From assembly GCA_002700305.1 (NCBI GenBank), contig PACZ01000053.1:1-59241 (forward strand): a stretch of DNA of 59,241 nucleotides. The letters are read 5' to 3'. Position numbers and translations under genes: made by a program. This document shows, in pieces, positions 7,243 to 15,587 of the stretch (positions are counted from its first letter, which is position 1; every line of letters starts with the position of its first letter). The notes beneath the pieces were generated by a model. That model saw only the letters and a list, made by a program, of their open reading frames with translations. It was not told the origin of the DNA and searched no databases. The DNA comes from Hyphomonas sp. Its GTDB lineage: Bacteria; Pseudomonadota; Alphaproteobacteria; Caulobacterales; Hyphomonadaceae.

Positions 7243-7440
7243 TCAGTCCTCCTCCACATGGAGGCCTGCAAGACGGGCCATGAGCATGGCCACCGAAGGC
7301 GAATACACCCCGCGGCGCTGCATTTCACGGGCAGCCATACAGCGGGCCGGTTCGCGGCGCCGCTGGCTGTCAGCCCATTCTAATAGAGGCAGGGGGTTCA
7401 TGTTGCGTCGGCAACAGCGACGCGATACGCTGCGTTTCAT
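7243..7440 (-). CDS. Small basic hypothetical protein
   Basis: The ORF encodes 65 residues. The start at 7440 is chosen because CAGGAG lies 9 bases before that ATG; an internal ATG at 7401 is the alternative. The N-terminus is very basic (SVSRRCCRR), followed by a helix-rich body (LLEWADSQRRREPARCMAAR). It lies two bases upstream of the next gene and is likely cotranscribed with it. No family recognised. Confidence 0.5.
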   Translation of the reverse strand: MKRSVSRRCCRRNMNPLPLLEWADSQRRREPARCMAAREMQRRGVYSPSVAMLMARLAGLHVEED

Positions 7441-7475
7441 CGAAACGTCTCCTGAATAGCTGATTGATTTCGAAA

Positions 7476-7511
7476 GACCCCGGTGGCGGAGTACCAGTCC
7501 GCACCGGGGTC
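7476..7511 (-). terminator. Strong stem-loop between alpA-like gene and the downstream operon
   Basis: The arms GACCCCGGT-G-GCGGA and TCCGC-ACCGGGGTC form a stem of about 14 pairs with one bulge around a short loop. A T-run follows on the plus strand and a shorter TTTC on the minus strand. The genes on both sides read on the minus strand, so it probably ends or attenuates transcription after the AlpA-type gene. Confidence 0.6.
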
Positions 7512-7532
7512 GCTTTTTATCGAGGCGGCGCA

Positions 7533-7733
7533 TTATGCCGCCTCCGACGTGCTGTTGCGCTGGCGGCTTTCTAACCAGGCTTCCACGTCGCTCCAGCGAT
7601 AACGCACCGAGCGACCGAGTTTCACGAAAGGCGGGGTGTGCGGATGACCAAGCATACGCCGCTTCGCCCACGTTGTGGCACCAGTACCCGTGCGCCGGGC
7701 TAGTTCATTCGTATCGATGATTTCTGACAACAT
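7533..7733 (-). CDS. AlpA-family regulator / excisionase-like HTH protein
   Basis: This 66-residue protein has the typical AlpA/MerR-like helix-turn-helix: IIDTNELARRTGTGATTWAKRR, the linker GHPHTPPFVKLGRSVRYRWSDVEAWLE, and a short tail. AlpA-type proteins of satellites activate integrase or act as excision factors. Its position one gene away from the integrase supports that role here. Length is normal for the family. Confidence 0.85.
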   Translation of the reverse strand: MLSEIIDTNELARRTGTGATTWAKRRMLGHPHTPPFVKLGRSVRYRWSDVEAWLESRQRNSTSEAA

Positions 7734-7829
7734 CTAAGGGGCTCCTTTCAAACCTAAGAATATCTCGGCTTGGATGGAGCATGTTTGATGTGAGAGCTGT
7801 TGCGCAAATTTGTTTCAGCGCAACAGCCA

Positions 7830-8594
7830 TCATTCTATTTTTGCCTTGAAATCCCGATTGTGTGGAATCGGAGGTTCCAGCCAATCTTCTGGAGGACCTT
7901 CCGCTAAATTCCAAATGGCAAACGCCCTTTCTATTTGCGGCCACCGGCGAACAATTGTGCTTGGCGATACTCCGGCAGCCTTTGCGTAGGCACGAACAGA
8001 TTGGTTTCGTTCGCCAGGCCAGTCAGGGCCCATGTTGTAGTATATTCTTTGGACCAGCTGGAAAATCGATGCCTTCTCATCTCCCCGAGGGTTATTGCCC
8101 ACCAATCTCAACGAAATCAGGTAGGTCAATGAATGTGGAGGGATGACCCCCTGCGTCATGCAAGTCTCCAGCATAACGGCGGCTATGTAATTTATATCTG
8201 CATTGCTGGCAGCTAGCTTTCGCCGGACCGCATGTGATTGCCCGCTTAGTCTAGAAGCTTGTTCGGTACGATGCAGAAGCGTCAAGGCTGTTAGGTCAAT
8301 AGCGTCCGGGTCCCCGTAAGAGGCGCGGAAAAAAATTTTGGCAGGAACTCCAAGCTCACCTGCTGTATCCAGCAACATCAGACGCTCAAAAGTGTCATAG
8401 TTGAACGCATACGCCGGGAAGTCTGGGCGTATATTCTTTTGACGAATTTCCAGATAATCCGCCAATGTTCCCACAACTGAAAATTCATACACTATCGTCG
8501 ATTCATCATCTGCAGCAGACAGATATTCCTCAATATCTTGTCGCAACATTTCTTCGAACTTAGGGTCCAGATGTGACTTTCTGCCGACAGACAT
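7830..8594 (-). CDS. Integrase-coupled hypothetical protein with C-terminal HTH-like segment
   Basis: This 254-residue protein starts at the ATG at 8594, which overlaps the integrase stop as TGATG and makes the two genes translationally coupled. The C-terminal part has an HTH-like pattern (VRAYAKAAGVSPSTIVRRW). The N-terminal 180 residues are helical and not recognised. The coupling suggests a function in integration, excision or its control. Confidence 0.7.
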   Translation of the reverse strand: MSVGRKSHLDPKFEEMLRQDIEEYLSAADDESTIVYEFSVVGTLADYLEIRQKNIRPDFPAYAFNYDTFERLMLLDTAGELGVPAKIFFRASYGDPDAIDLTALTLLHRTEQASRLSGQSHAVRRKLAASNADINYIAAVMLETCMTQGVIPPHSLTYLISLRLVGNNPRGDEKASIFQLVQRIYYNMGPDWPGERNQSVRAYAKAAGVSPSTIVRRWPQIERAFAIWNLAEGPPEDWLEPPIPHNRDFKAKIE

Positions 8595-9841
8595 CACTTC
8601 TCCTTCCCATTCAGAGATGCTCTAAATTCAATTCGAGTCATCAACTCGTTGCCAATTGCCTCAGCCGCATTCCGCATTGGAGTCGCTGAAAGATGGGCAT
8701 ATCGCGAAGTGGTCGAAACATCGGAATGCCCGAGCAACCCCCCGATAACCTGCATGCTCACACCACCGGCTGCAGCAACACTCGCAAAACTGTGGCGCAA
8801 GTCATGCAGCCGCACGGATTGCAAACCTGCTCGTTGACGTACCTTCGCCCATACCTTCGCTGTCCCTTGGTATGAACCGTTCGCGCGAACTGCCGGAAAT
8901 ACATACTCGGAACACCCCAATTTTGGGATACCCTCCAATATACTGACCGCCGCCATGTTTAACACAATCAGCTTCTGGCCTGTCTTTGAATCTCCCAAAC
9001 GAAGGCAGTGAAATTGTCGATCGATTTCGCTCCACTTTAGACTCTCAATCTCGCCCTTTCGCGCTCCAGTAAGCAACAGAAGACGGATGATAGCTATCGC
9101 GTAGGGATTCTCCCCTTCTGCTTCAGCCTTTGCCAAAGCCCCCCCCAATCTCGCCAGTTCATCCGCATCCAGGAACCGCTCATTGCGTCGGTCTCGGTAC
9201 CGCTTCACACCTCGCACTGGATTTTCTTTCAGCAGGCCCGCCTCAATCGCGTATGTGAAGATGCCTCCAAGCAAGCCTACTGTGCGGGTCGCCGTTCCCT
9301 TCCCCCCTTTTACGATTGCCCTGCCCCGCTTTCGGGTTTTCAAATCTACCGCAGTCTTTCCAACAGCTACGTCCTGAAGGAATTGCGTTACGTGGGCACG
9401 CGTCACGTCAGTGATGCGCATCTTTCCCAAGAGTGGCTTTATATGCCGCTCAATACGGCCCCGGTCTGTTGCAAGCGTGGAAGCCTTTTTTGTGGCGACA
9501 CCAGCCTCCAGATACCGGTCACACAGCTCGGCCAATGTAATAATGGCCTTGGCATCCTGCTTCTCTCTCGCCGGGTCTTCGCCTTGCGCGACACGCCCAA
9601 GAATACGAGAGGCTTCTTTCCGCGCGGCATCAGGCGTCCAAGGTGACCCATGCGCTCCGATAGTCATACGGCGTGACGGTGCACTCCGGCCAGAACCCGC
9701 GCGATACTTGCAGACGTAGACCTTACGTCCGCCCTTGCAGACTTTCAGGCCAAAGCCTTTCAGCTCCCCATCCCAAAGGAAGTAATCCTTTTCCTCCGGT
9801 TTGGCGGCTTTGACGGTGGCGAGTGAAATTCGTTTGGACAT
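8594..9841 (-). CDS. int: Tyrosine integrase (DUF4102 type)
   Basis: This 415-residue site-specific recombinase has an N-terminal arm-binding DUF4102 domain (about 1-90, with WDGELKGFGLKV), a core-binding SAM-like domain (about 100-205) and a C-terminal catalytic domain. The catalytic set is complete: R261 (TGARKGE), K287 (SKTG), H346 and R349 (HDLRHSF), H372 (LGHSD) and nucleophile Y381. The gene starts about 155 bases from the tRNA-Arg fragment, the usual arrangement for tRNA-targeting islands. It is followed by a coupled ORF. Everything needed for activity is present. Confidence 0.95.
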   Translation of the reverse strand: MSKRISLATVKAAKPEEKDYFLWDGELKGFGLKVCKGGRKVYVCKYRAGSGRSAPSRRMTIGAHGSPWTPDAARKEASRILGRVAQGEDPAREKQDAKAIITLAELCDRYLEAGVATKKASTLATDRGRIERHIKPLLGKMRITDVTRAHVTQFLQDVAVGKTAVDLKTRKRGRAIVKGGKGTATRTVGLLGGIFTYAIEAGLLKENPVRGVKRYRDRRNERFLDADELARLGGALAKAEAEGENPYAIAIIRLLLLTGARKGEIESLKWSEIDRQFHCLRLGDSKTGQKLIVLNMAAVSILEGIPKLGCSEYVFPAVRANGSYQGTAKVWAKVRQRAGLQSVRLHDLRHSFASVAAAGGVSMQVIGGLLGHSDVSTTSRYAHLSATPMRNAAEAIGNELMTRIEFRASLNGKEK

Positions 9842-9995
9842 GCGTGGTTACTCCGGCGCGATAAGAACCACATAGTAACCACCATTCAGGGAAGCTCAAG
9901 AAACCTCAGGAAACGACTGCGCCATTGATTTATTGATTTATTTGATTTTTTATCAAAAACGGGAACCGCCAGAATCCTTAGGAAATCTTATACCC

Positions 9996-10045
9996 CTGCC
10001 CTCCGAAGGCAGAGGTCAGAGGTTCGAATCCTCTTGGGTGCGCCA
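9996..10045 (+). other. attR candidate: 3' part of a tRNA-Arg(CCG) gene
   Basis: The sequence has an anticodon arm (CTGCC-CTCCGAA-GGCAG, anticodon CCG), a variable loop, a T arm (AGAGG-TTCGAAT-CCTCT), an acceptor strand, a discriminator G and an encoded CCA at 10043-10045. No D arm or 5' acceptor strand precedes it, so it cannot be a functional gene. This is the usual right attachment site left when an element integrates at the 3' half of a tRNA gene. The intact gene should lie at the other end of the element. Confidence 0.85.
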
Positions 10046-10094
10046 GCTTTTTCACTGCAGACAGGCCCTCGCCAGGGACGACCGGGACGCCAGG

Positions 10095-11600
10095 TCAGAT
10101 CCCCTGCTCCGTCAGGGCGCCGCGGACTGTTTTGAGCGCCTCGCGCGGCTGGCCCGACAGGAGGATGCGTACTGCCCTCAGGATGTGACGGCCAAGGCGG
10201 GGCATGAAGAAGTACAGCGCCACCGGATAGATCAGCGCCCCCAGCACGATTGTGGCGACCACATGGAGCAGCGGATGGGCGAGATCCGGCACGAAATCCA
10301 TGAACAGCCAGACGGCAAGCCCCATGACACAGGAGGCAAAGAAGGCCGCCGACCCCGCAAGCAGCTGGCGGATGACCGTGAACCCGACCACGCGCTGGAT
10401 CATCCAGGTACTCAGCACGAACGTGATCACCTGCTTGGCCAGAAGGCCCAGCGCGATGGCCACGATGCCATACTGATAAGTGAAGGCGAGGAGAATGGAG
10501 GTCGCAATGATTGAGGTCAGCGTGATCCACGCCACCACATCCGGCCGGCCAACACCGCGGAACACGCCCAGAATGATCGCCGTGATCGGCGCACGCAGGC
10601 CGATGACCATATAGATCTGGAAAATCGGGACACTCGGCGCCCATTGCTCACCGAAGACGACGGGGATCGCGACCGGCGCCACAACGAAGGCGCCCATGAA
10701 GGTCGGATAGGCCAGCAAGGCGGACATGCGGATGGCGCTGTCCATCGCCTGATGAAGCGTCTCGCGATTGTCCTGCATGGCCGAGGCGACCGGCATCGCC
10801 ACGGCGGCAAACGGCGCGATCAGGGCCTGGTTTGCCTGCTGGAAAAGCCGCTCGGGCAGATTGAACAGCCCGACCGCATGCGAGCCGAGCGTCATGCCGA
10901 TCAGTGTCTTTGGCAGCATCTGGTCGAATGTCTGCAGAATCTTGGAAGCGCCATTGGCCAGATTGAACCGGATCAGTTCCTGGAAGTCCGGCCAGCTGGA
11001 GCGGATACTGGGCGCCCACTTCGCGAAATAGAGGAAGCCGAATACCCGCACGACGCGGCGGGACAGTTCCATCCCAACCAGCGCCCATTCATTCCGCCAC
11101 ATCAGGGCCAGTGCAATGCCGACAATGGCCGCCGTCATGGTCCCCAGAATATCGATGACGGTGATTTCCTTGTAACGCAGATCACGCTGCAGAATAGCGG
11201 CCGGCACAGACATCACCGCGCCGATCGGCAGGATGGCCCCGGTCACGATCAAGACCGGCGCAACCGACGGCTCACCGAAAGCGTGCGCGATCCACGGCGC
11301 CAGCAGAACCAGCAGCCCCCAGGCCGCAATGGAGAGCGTCATCGACTGCAGGAAAACCGAATTGATATGCCCGGGCCGCAATTCCTTCCGCTGGACGAGG
11401 GAATCGCCCAGCGTTCCCGAGGCGATCACCTCGGGCAGCATCACCACCATCAGCGCCATGACGAACACGCCATAATCTTCCGGCGTCAGGATCCGGGCAA
11501 TGATGACAATCGACAGGAACGAGCCGATCAGCGTCGTCCAGTTCGCAATCGCGTTGAGCGCGACCGCCTGTCCGGCCTTTTGAAGCAGGTTGGGTGCCAT
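10095..11600 (-). CDS. Polysaccharide flippase (MOP superfamily, Wzx-like)
   Basis: This 501-residue integral membrane protein has about 12-14 hydrophobic segments. It starts MAPNLLQKAGQAVALNAIANW, with the N-terminal family features IARILTPEDYGVFVMA and SLVQRKEL. It fits lipopolysaccharide/O-unit or exopolysaccharide flippases, which move lipid-linked sugar units across the inner membrane. It lies downstream of a GT2 gene on the same strand, with two more glycosyltransferases divergent from them. Confidence 0.85.
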   Translation of the reverse strand: MAPNLLQKAGQAVALNAIANWTTLIGSFLSIVIIARILTPEDYGVFVMALMVVMLPEVIASGTLGDSLVQRKELRPGHINSVFLQSMTLSIAAWGLLVLLAPWIAHAFGEPSVAPVLIVTGAILPIGAVMSVPAAILQRDLRYKEITVIDILGTMTAAIVGIALALMWRNEWALVGMELSRRVVRVFGFLYFAKWAPSIRSSWPDFQELIRFNLANGASKILQTFDQMLPKTLIGMTLGSHAVGLFNLPERLFQQANQALIAPFAAVAMPVASAMQDNRETLHQAMDSAIRMSALLAYPTFMGAFVVAPVAIPVVFGEQWAPSVPIFQIYMVIGLRAPITAIILGVFRGVGRPDVVAWITLTSIIATSILLAFTYQYGIVAIALGLLAKQVITFVLSTWMIQRVVGFTVIRQLLAGSAAFFASCVMGLAVWLFMDFVPDLAHPLLHVVATIVLGALIYPVALYFFMPRLGRHILRAVRILLSGQPREALKTVRGALTEQGI

Positions 11601-11623
11601 GGGAAACTCCGAGCCGGAACCGG

Positions 11624-12802
11624 CTACCTGCTGGCGAAGGAGGATTGAACCTCCCTGGAAACATTTTTACTCGGCGCCATCAAACGCCCAACGAGTGAAG
11701 CAAGCCTGAACGCAAGCAGAGGTTTCCCCTTCTGCAGGGCAAGGCGACCCCGCCAGACCATGGCGCGAGCAGCCGCCCGGGCCATCTGCGCGCCGACCGG
11801 AGAGGCATGTTTGATGTCAAAGAACAGGGCCTGCACGTCCGCATCCATCAGACATTCGTCGCAGCCGTATTTCATCGTGAACATGTCGCGCAGGTCTGCT
11901 GTTTCTCCGCAGGTCAACGGCCGCTCCGATATGCGCGCTGCGCGGCTGAAGTCTGCCCCGGCCTCTTTCCAGAGATTCTTGCGGCCCATGACAATGCCGC
12001 GCCGGATGAGGGCCCGGCGGGTCATGCCCGGTTCGGTCAGCGAGCAATCGGCCGGCAGGTATTTGCCAAGCGGCAGGGAGAGATAGCTGGCCTCGAATAT
12101 CTGGCGGTCGTATCGCTGCCAGACGGCATTTCGTTCTGCGGCTTCGACCACTTTCGCGGCGGTGCCGCGCGGAAGATCATGCTGGCGCTGGTGGAACAAT
12201 ATACGCTCTGTCGGGGCCGGGCGGCCATGGCGCGCCAGCCGAAGCAGCATGTCATAGTCCTGGGACCGGACAAGGCTTTCGTCGAACGCGCCAGCCTTGA
12301 TGTATAGCGACTTGCGCACCAGCATGCCGGGCTGGTGAGCGAACATGTCGAGAAGCGTTTCAAACAGGAAGTCGTCCGGCGGGCTCTTGCGCCAATAGCC
12401 CGTGTCTTTCCATTTGACCCGGCCATCCGGGCGGACCTCGAACCGGTCGTGGCGGCCATAGGCAAAGTCCGCATCCGGGTTTTCGGCCAGAAGGCCCAGC
12501 AGGATTTCCAGGGCATCCGGTTCGGCAATATCGTCATCGTCGAAGACCCAGATCAGATCGCCCTTCGCAACGCTGAGCGCCTTGTTCAGCGCCGCCGATT
12601 TTCCCGCATTGTCCTTATTTAGGATTTCGATATCGCCCCGGTAAGGCTCAAGCCTCTCCAGTGTGTCATCTGTGGAACCATCATTAATCACGATGATCTG
12701 ATCAGGCCGCCGTGTCTGAGCCAGAACCGAGTCCAGAGACTCTACGAGAAGATGCGCCCTGTTAAAGGTGGGGATCAGCACTGTAACCGAATTGGCAGGC
12801 AT
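11624..12802 (-). CDS. Glycosyltransferase family 2
   Basis: This 392-residue protein starts at ATG 12802 with AGAAGGAAG upstream. The GT-A fold is clear: VTVLIPTFNRAHLLVESLDSV at the N-terminus, INDGSTDDT, AGKSAALNKAL and the acidic metal/nucleotide motif WVFDDDD (about residue 90). The C-terminal third is not recognised. It probably adds a sugar to a lipid-linked or cell-surface glycan and works with the flippase gene 23 bases downstream. Confidence 0.85.
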   Translation of the reverse strand: MPANSVTVLIPTFNRAHLLVESLDSVLAQTRRPDQIIVINDGSTDDTLERLEPYRGDIEILNKDNAGKSAALNKALSVAKGDLIWVFDDDDIAEPDALEILLGLLAENPDADFAYGRHDRFEVRPDGRVKWKDTGYWRKSPPDDFLFETLLDMFAHQPGMLVRKSLYIKAGAFDESLVRSQDYDMLLRLARHGRPAPTERILFHQRQHDLPRGTAAKVVEAAERNAVWQRYDRQIFEASYLSLPLGKYLPADCSLTEPGMTRRALIRRGIVMGRKNLWKEAGADFSRAARISERPLTCGETADLRDMFTMKYGCDECLMDADVQALFFDIKHASPVGAQMARAAARAMVWRGRLALQKGKPLLAFRLASLVGRLMAPSKNVSREVQSSFASR

Positions 12803-12991
12803 GCGTCTTCCTTCTGGTCTTTTGAGCGTCCCCTGACTCAAGCGATTGTCGACTGGCATCGGTCTTGCTTGAATTTAGGCACATATTGGCTTCGTCACAT
12901 AGCGTCGAACCTGCAACCCGCATGCCAGAAGACGGGAAAAAACAGCAGGCCCTACCCGAAGGTGACGGATTTCCAATTGAGAGGAGGCGGA

Positions 12992-14269
12992 ATGAAGATT
13001 GCGTTCTTTACCAACGCGTTTCCGATGATGTCGGAAGCCTTCATCGTGAACAGTGCGGCCGCCCTGATCGATGCCGGGCACAGTGTCGATATTTTCGGTA
13101 TTGGCAATGTCGATGCCACCGGCCTGTCGGTTCCGGAAGCAGAGCCTCTGCAGCTGGAAAAATCGACAACCAATATCCGCTGGCCGGACACATCCGCCGG
13201 CCGCTGGAAAGGTTTGCCAGGTACGCTTGGACGTCTCGTCAGCCGGCATGGCGTCTCAGGCCTGACGCGGATTCAGCCCGGCACCTACCGGCGCACATTC
13301 ATGGATCTGTCCGCCTTTTACCAGGCCGCGCAAATACCTGCCGATGGTGCCTATGACATCATTCACTGCCAGTTTGCTCCGCTTGCTGAGCATGTAATCA
13401 AACACCGCCGCGCAGGATTCCTCTCCGGCCGCCTTGTTGTGAATTTCCGCGGTTATGACATCTCGGAACTGGTGACACTGCACGGGGAACATCTCTACGA
13501 TCACATCTGGCCGGAAGCCGATGCGTTCATCTCCAACTCCGACTATTTCCGCCAGCGCGCCATCGCCATCGGCTGCCCCGAAGATAGGATCAGCGTCGTC
13601 GGTTCGGGCATGCGGCTGGAGAGCTTCCCGTTCCAGCCGATCGAAGAGGCACCAGCTGGCGACATGCGTTTCCTGATGGTGGGACGGCTCATCGAGCGCA
13701 AGGGCTTTCACATTGCCCTGCCGGCCCTCTCACGCTTTGCCCAGGCCACCGGACGCCGGGTCCATGTGGACATTGTCGGCGACGGCCCTTTGCGCGCCGA
13801 CCTGGAGCAGCTTGCGCAGGATTGCGGTCTTGGCGGCTGTGTCACGTTCCATGGCGCCCGAAGCCATACAGAGATCGCAGACTTCATCCGCCAGTGTGAT
13901 GTATTCATTGCACCTTCCATGACCTGTTCCAAAGGCAGCCAGGACGGCCCCGTCAACACGCTCAAGGAAGCCATGGCCATCGGACGCCCGGTCATCGGCA
14001 CCCGCCATGGCGGGATTTCCGAACTGGTTCTTGACGGTGAAACAGGCCTGCTTTGCGAGGAAGGCGATATCGACGCGCTCGAACAGGCCGTTCACCGCAT
14101 CCTCAGCCTGCGGGACGACTGGCCACAGATGCTGAAGAACGCCCGCACTGCCGTCGAAGACACCTATGCGTTGTCCCGGACAACGGAAGACCTGATCGAC
14201 ATCTACACCGCCATTACGGCAGCCCCCTCTCCCAAAGACACTCCCCGCCCTTCAAGGAAAGCAGCCTGA
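12992..14269 (+). CDS. Glycosyltransferase family 4
   Basis: This 425-residue protein starts at ATG 12992 after a strong GAGGAGGCGG. The GT-B layout shows an N-terminal domain (MKIAFFTNAFPMMSEAF, as in colanic-acid-type transferases) and a C-terminal nucleotide-sugar domain with MVGRLIERKGFH, VDIVGDGPLR, the acidic EAMAIGRPVI and GGISELV. It is divergent from the GT2/flippase pair and followed one base later by another transferase gene. The donor sugar cannot be read from sequence. Confidence 0.88.
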   Translation: MKIAFFTNAFPMMSEAFIVNSAAALIDAGHSVDIFGIGNVDATGLSVPEAEPLQLEKSTTNIRWPDTSAGRWKGLPGTLGRLVSRHGVSGLTRIQPGTYRRTFMDLSAFYQAAQIPADGAYDIIHCQFAPLAEHVIKHRRAGFLSGRLVVNFRGYDISELVTLHGEHLYDHIWPEADAFISNSDYFRQRAIAIGCPEDRISVVGSGMRLESFPFQPIEEAPAGDMRFLMVGRLIERKGFHIALPALSRFAQATGRRVHVDIVGDGPLRADLEQLAQDCGLGGCVTFHGARSHTEIADFIRQCDVFIAPSMTCSKGSQDGPVNTLKEAMAIGRPVIGTRHGGISELVLDGETGLLCEEGDIDALEQAVHRILSLRDDWPQMLKNARTAVEDTYALSRTTEDLIDIYTAITAAPSPKDTPRPSRKAA

Positions 14270-14270
14270 T

Positions 14271-15362
14271 ATGACTGAAGCAATGACCCCCGAGGCCAAG
14301 GCCACGATCATCATGACCGCGCGTGACCGGTTCAGCATGGCCGTCCGGGCACTGAACGAGATTGCCGAAGTGACGGCCCGCCCCTACGAGCTTATCTATG
14401 TGGACGGCGGCAGCCCGAAACATGTTGCCGACGAAATCCGCGCTGTTTGTGAAAAAAACGGATTCCGCTACCTGCGCTACGACCATTTCCTGGCCCCCTG
14501 CCAGGCCCGCAATATCGGCCTGCGCCTGTCGACCACACCCTATGTCGTCTATTGCGAGAATGATGTCCTCGTCACCGGCGGCTGGCTGGCAAACCTCGTG
14601 AAATGCGCCGAGGAAACCGGCGCCGAAGTGGTCCAGCCCCTGATCTGCCAGGGCACGCCCCTTCATACGGAAATTCACCAGGCCGGCGGCAATTTTACCG
14701 ACGACATGGATGCCTTCTTCAATGGCACGGAAGATCAGCGCCGCCTGTCCGACAGCCATCTCTGGCACCAGGGCGAACAGGTCAGCGATGTTGAGCTTAC
14801 CCGCACAGAAACACAGGTCACGGAAGTACACTGTTTCCTCGTTCGCCGGGATGCCTTCGATTGGCTGGGAGAGTTCGACGAGAACATGCCGTGCTCCAAG
14901 GATCATGTGGACTTCAGCGTAAACGTCTGGAGCAAGGGCGGGCGTATCATGCTGGAACCGACGTCGGTCGTGACCTTCTGCGTGCCGAGCCGGGCCCATC
15001 CGGTGGAACCGGTGGACCGCGCCTTCTTCCTGCTGCGCTGGTCGCCGAAATGGCAGCGCCAGAGCCTGAGCCACTTCCAGAAAAAATGGAAACTGGAAAA
15101 TGACCCCTATTTCGACCGCTACCTGAAACTCACGGGTTGGCGCTATCGCGAAGGCGTGGCGAAACCCCTGATCCGGAAGATCCCTTTCGTCGGGCACAGC
15201 TACAAGGTGCAGCAGGCTGGCTCGCTCCTCCTGATGCCATTGCTGAAATTCATCGGCGCACGCATGGCAGACCAGCAGGCGCAGGATTACCGCCCGTCAG
15301 ATGGAGCGCCCCCACCTGCATCCGGTGCGGAAGACCGGAAATCCGCCAGCGCGGCCGCCTGA
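14271..15362 (+). CDS. GT2-like glycosyltransferase
   Basis: This 363-residue protein has a GT-A-like N-terminal half: ATIIMTARDRFSMAVRAL, ELIYVDGGSPKHV, QARNIGLRLS, then CENDVLV as the acidic motif at about residue 96-102. A later VHCFLVRRDAFDWLGEFDE segment resembles the acceptor region of GT2 enzymes. The ATG lies one base after the preceding stop, so the two transferases form one transcription unit. The C-terminal tail is low-complexity. Confidence 0.75.
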   Translation: MTEAMTPEAKATIIMTARDRFSMAVRALNEIAEVTARPYELIYVDGGSPKHVADEIRAVCEKNGFRYLRYDHFLAPCQARNIGLRLSTTPYVVYCENDVLVTGGWLANLVKCAEETGAEVVQPLICQGTPLHTEIHQAGGNFTDDMDAFFNGTEDQRRLSDSHLWHQGEQVSDVELTRTETQVTEVHCFLVRRDAFDWLGEFDENMPCSKDHVDFSVNVWSKGGRIMLEPTSVVTFCVPSRAHPVEPVDRAFFLLRWSPKWQRQSLSHFQKKWKLENDPYFDRYLKLTGWRYREGVAKPLIRKIPFVGHSYKVQQAGSLLLMPLLKFIGARMADQQAQDYRPSDGAPPPASGAEDRKSASAAA

Positions 15363-15380
15363 TATACGCCACTCACCAAT

Positions 15381-15412
15381 GGGTGCCTCTAACGAGAGGC
15401 ATCCGTTCTTTC
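15381..15412 (+). terminator. Rho-independent terminator after the glycosyltransferase operon
   Basis: The inverted repeat GGGTGCCTCT / AGAGGCATCC forms 10 pairs (one G-U) with an AACG loop, followed by GTTCTTTC. It sits about 20 bases after the stop at 15362. Confidence 0.7.
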
Positions 15413-15424
15413 AAAATGGAAAAA

Positions 15425-15501
15425 TGGCGCACCGGGGAGGATTCGAACCCCCGACCCCTAGATTCGTAGTCTAGTGCTCTATCCAACTGAGCTACCGGTG
15501 C
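15425..15501 (-). tRNA. tRNA-Arg(ACG)
   Basis: A complete 77-nt cloverleaf: acceptor GCACCGG/CCGGTGC, D arm, anticodon stem CTAGA/TCTAG around the loop CTACGAA (anticodon ACG), T arm GGGGG-TTCGAAT-CCTCC, discriminator G and an encoded CCA. It decodes CGN after A34-to-inosine editing. Its T arm differs from that of the tRNA fragment at 9996, so it is not the source of that fragment. Confidence 0.97.
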
Positions 15502-15587
15502 CGGCCGAAAGAAGGCGGACACATACAGTCAGCCCCCAAGGGATGCAAGCCCGTTTTCCCGGCCTTGTGCAGCGGACCCGACGGAAC

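Larger units (their letters stand above)
1..10045. mobile_element. Right part of an integrated element (island) in a tRNA-Arg gene
   Basis: The segment runs from the window edge to the tRNA-Arg 3' fragment at 9996-10045. It holds a tyrosine integrase beside that fragment, an AlpA-type regulator, winged-helix genes, a DUF5681 gene, many small overlapping ORFs and AT-richer cargo genes. Most genes read leftward, away from the integrase. No phage structural genes are visible, so a P4-like satellite or small genomic island is more likely than a complete prophage. The left end and the intact tRNA gene are outside the window, so the total size is unknown. Confidence 0.8.

Noticed and set aside
10095-15362. 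Glycan genes as part of the integrated element
   Set aside because: They lie outside the tRNA fragment that marks the right end and have normal composition for this chromosome.
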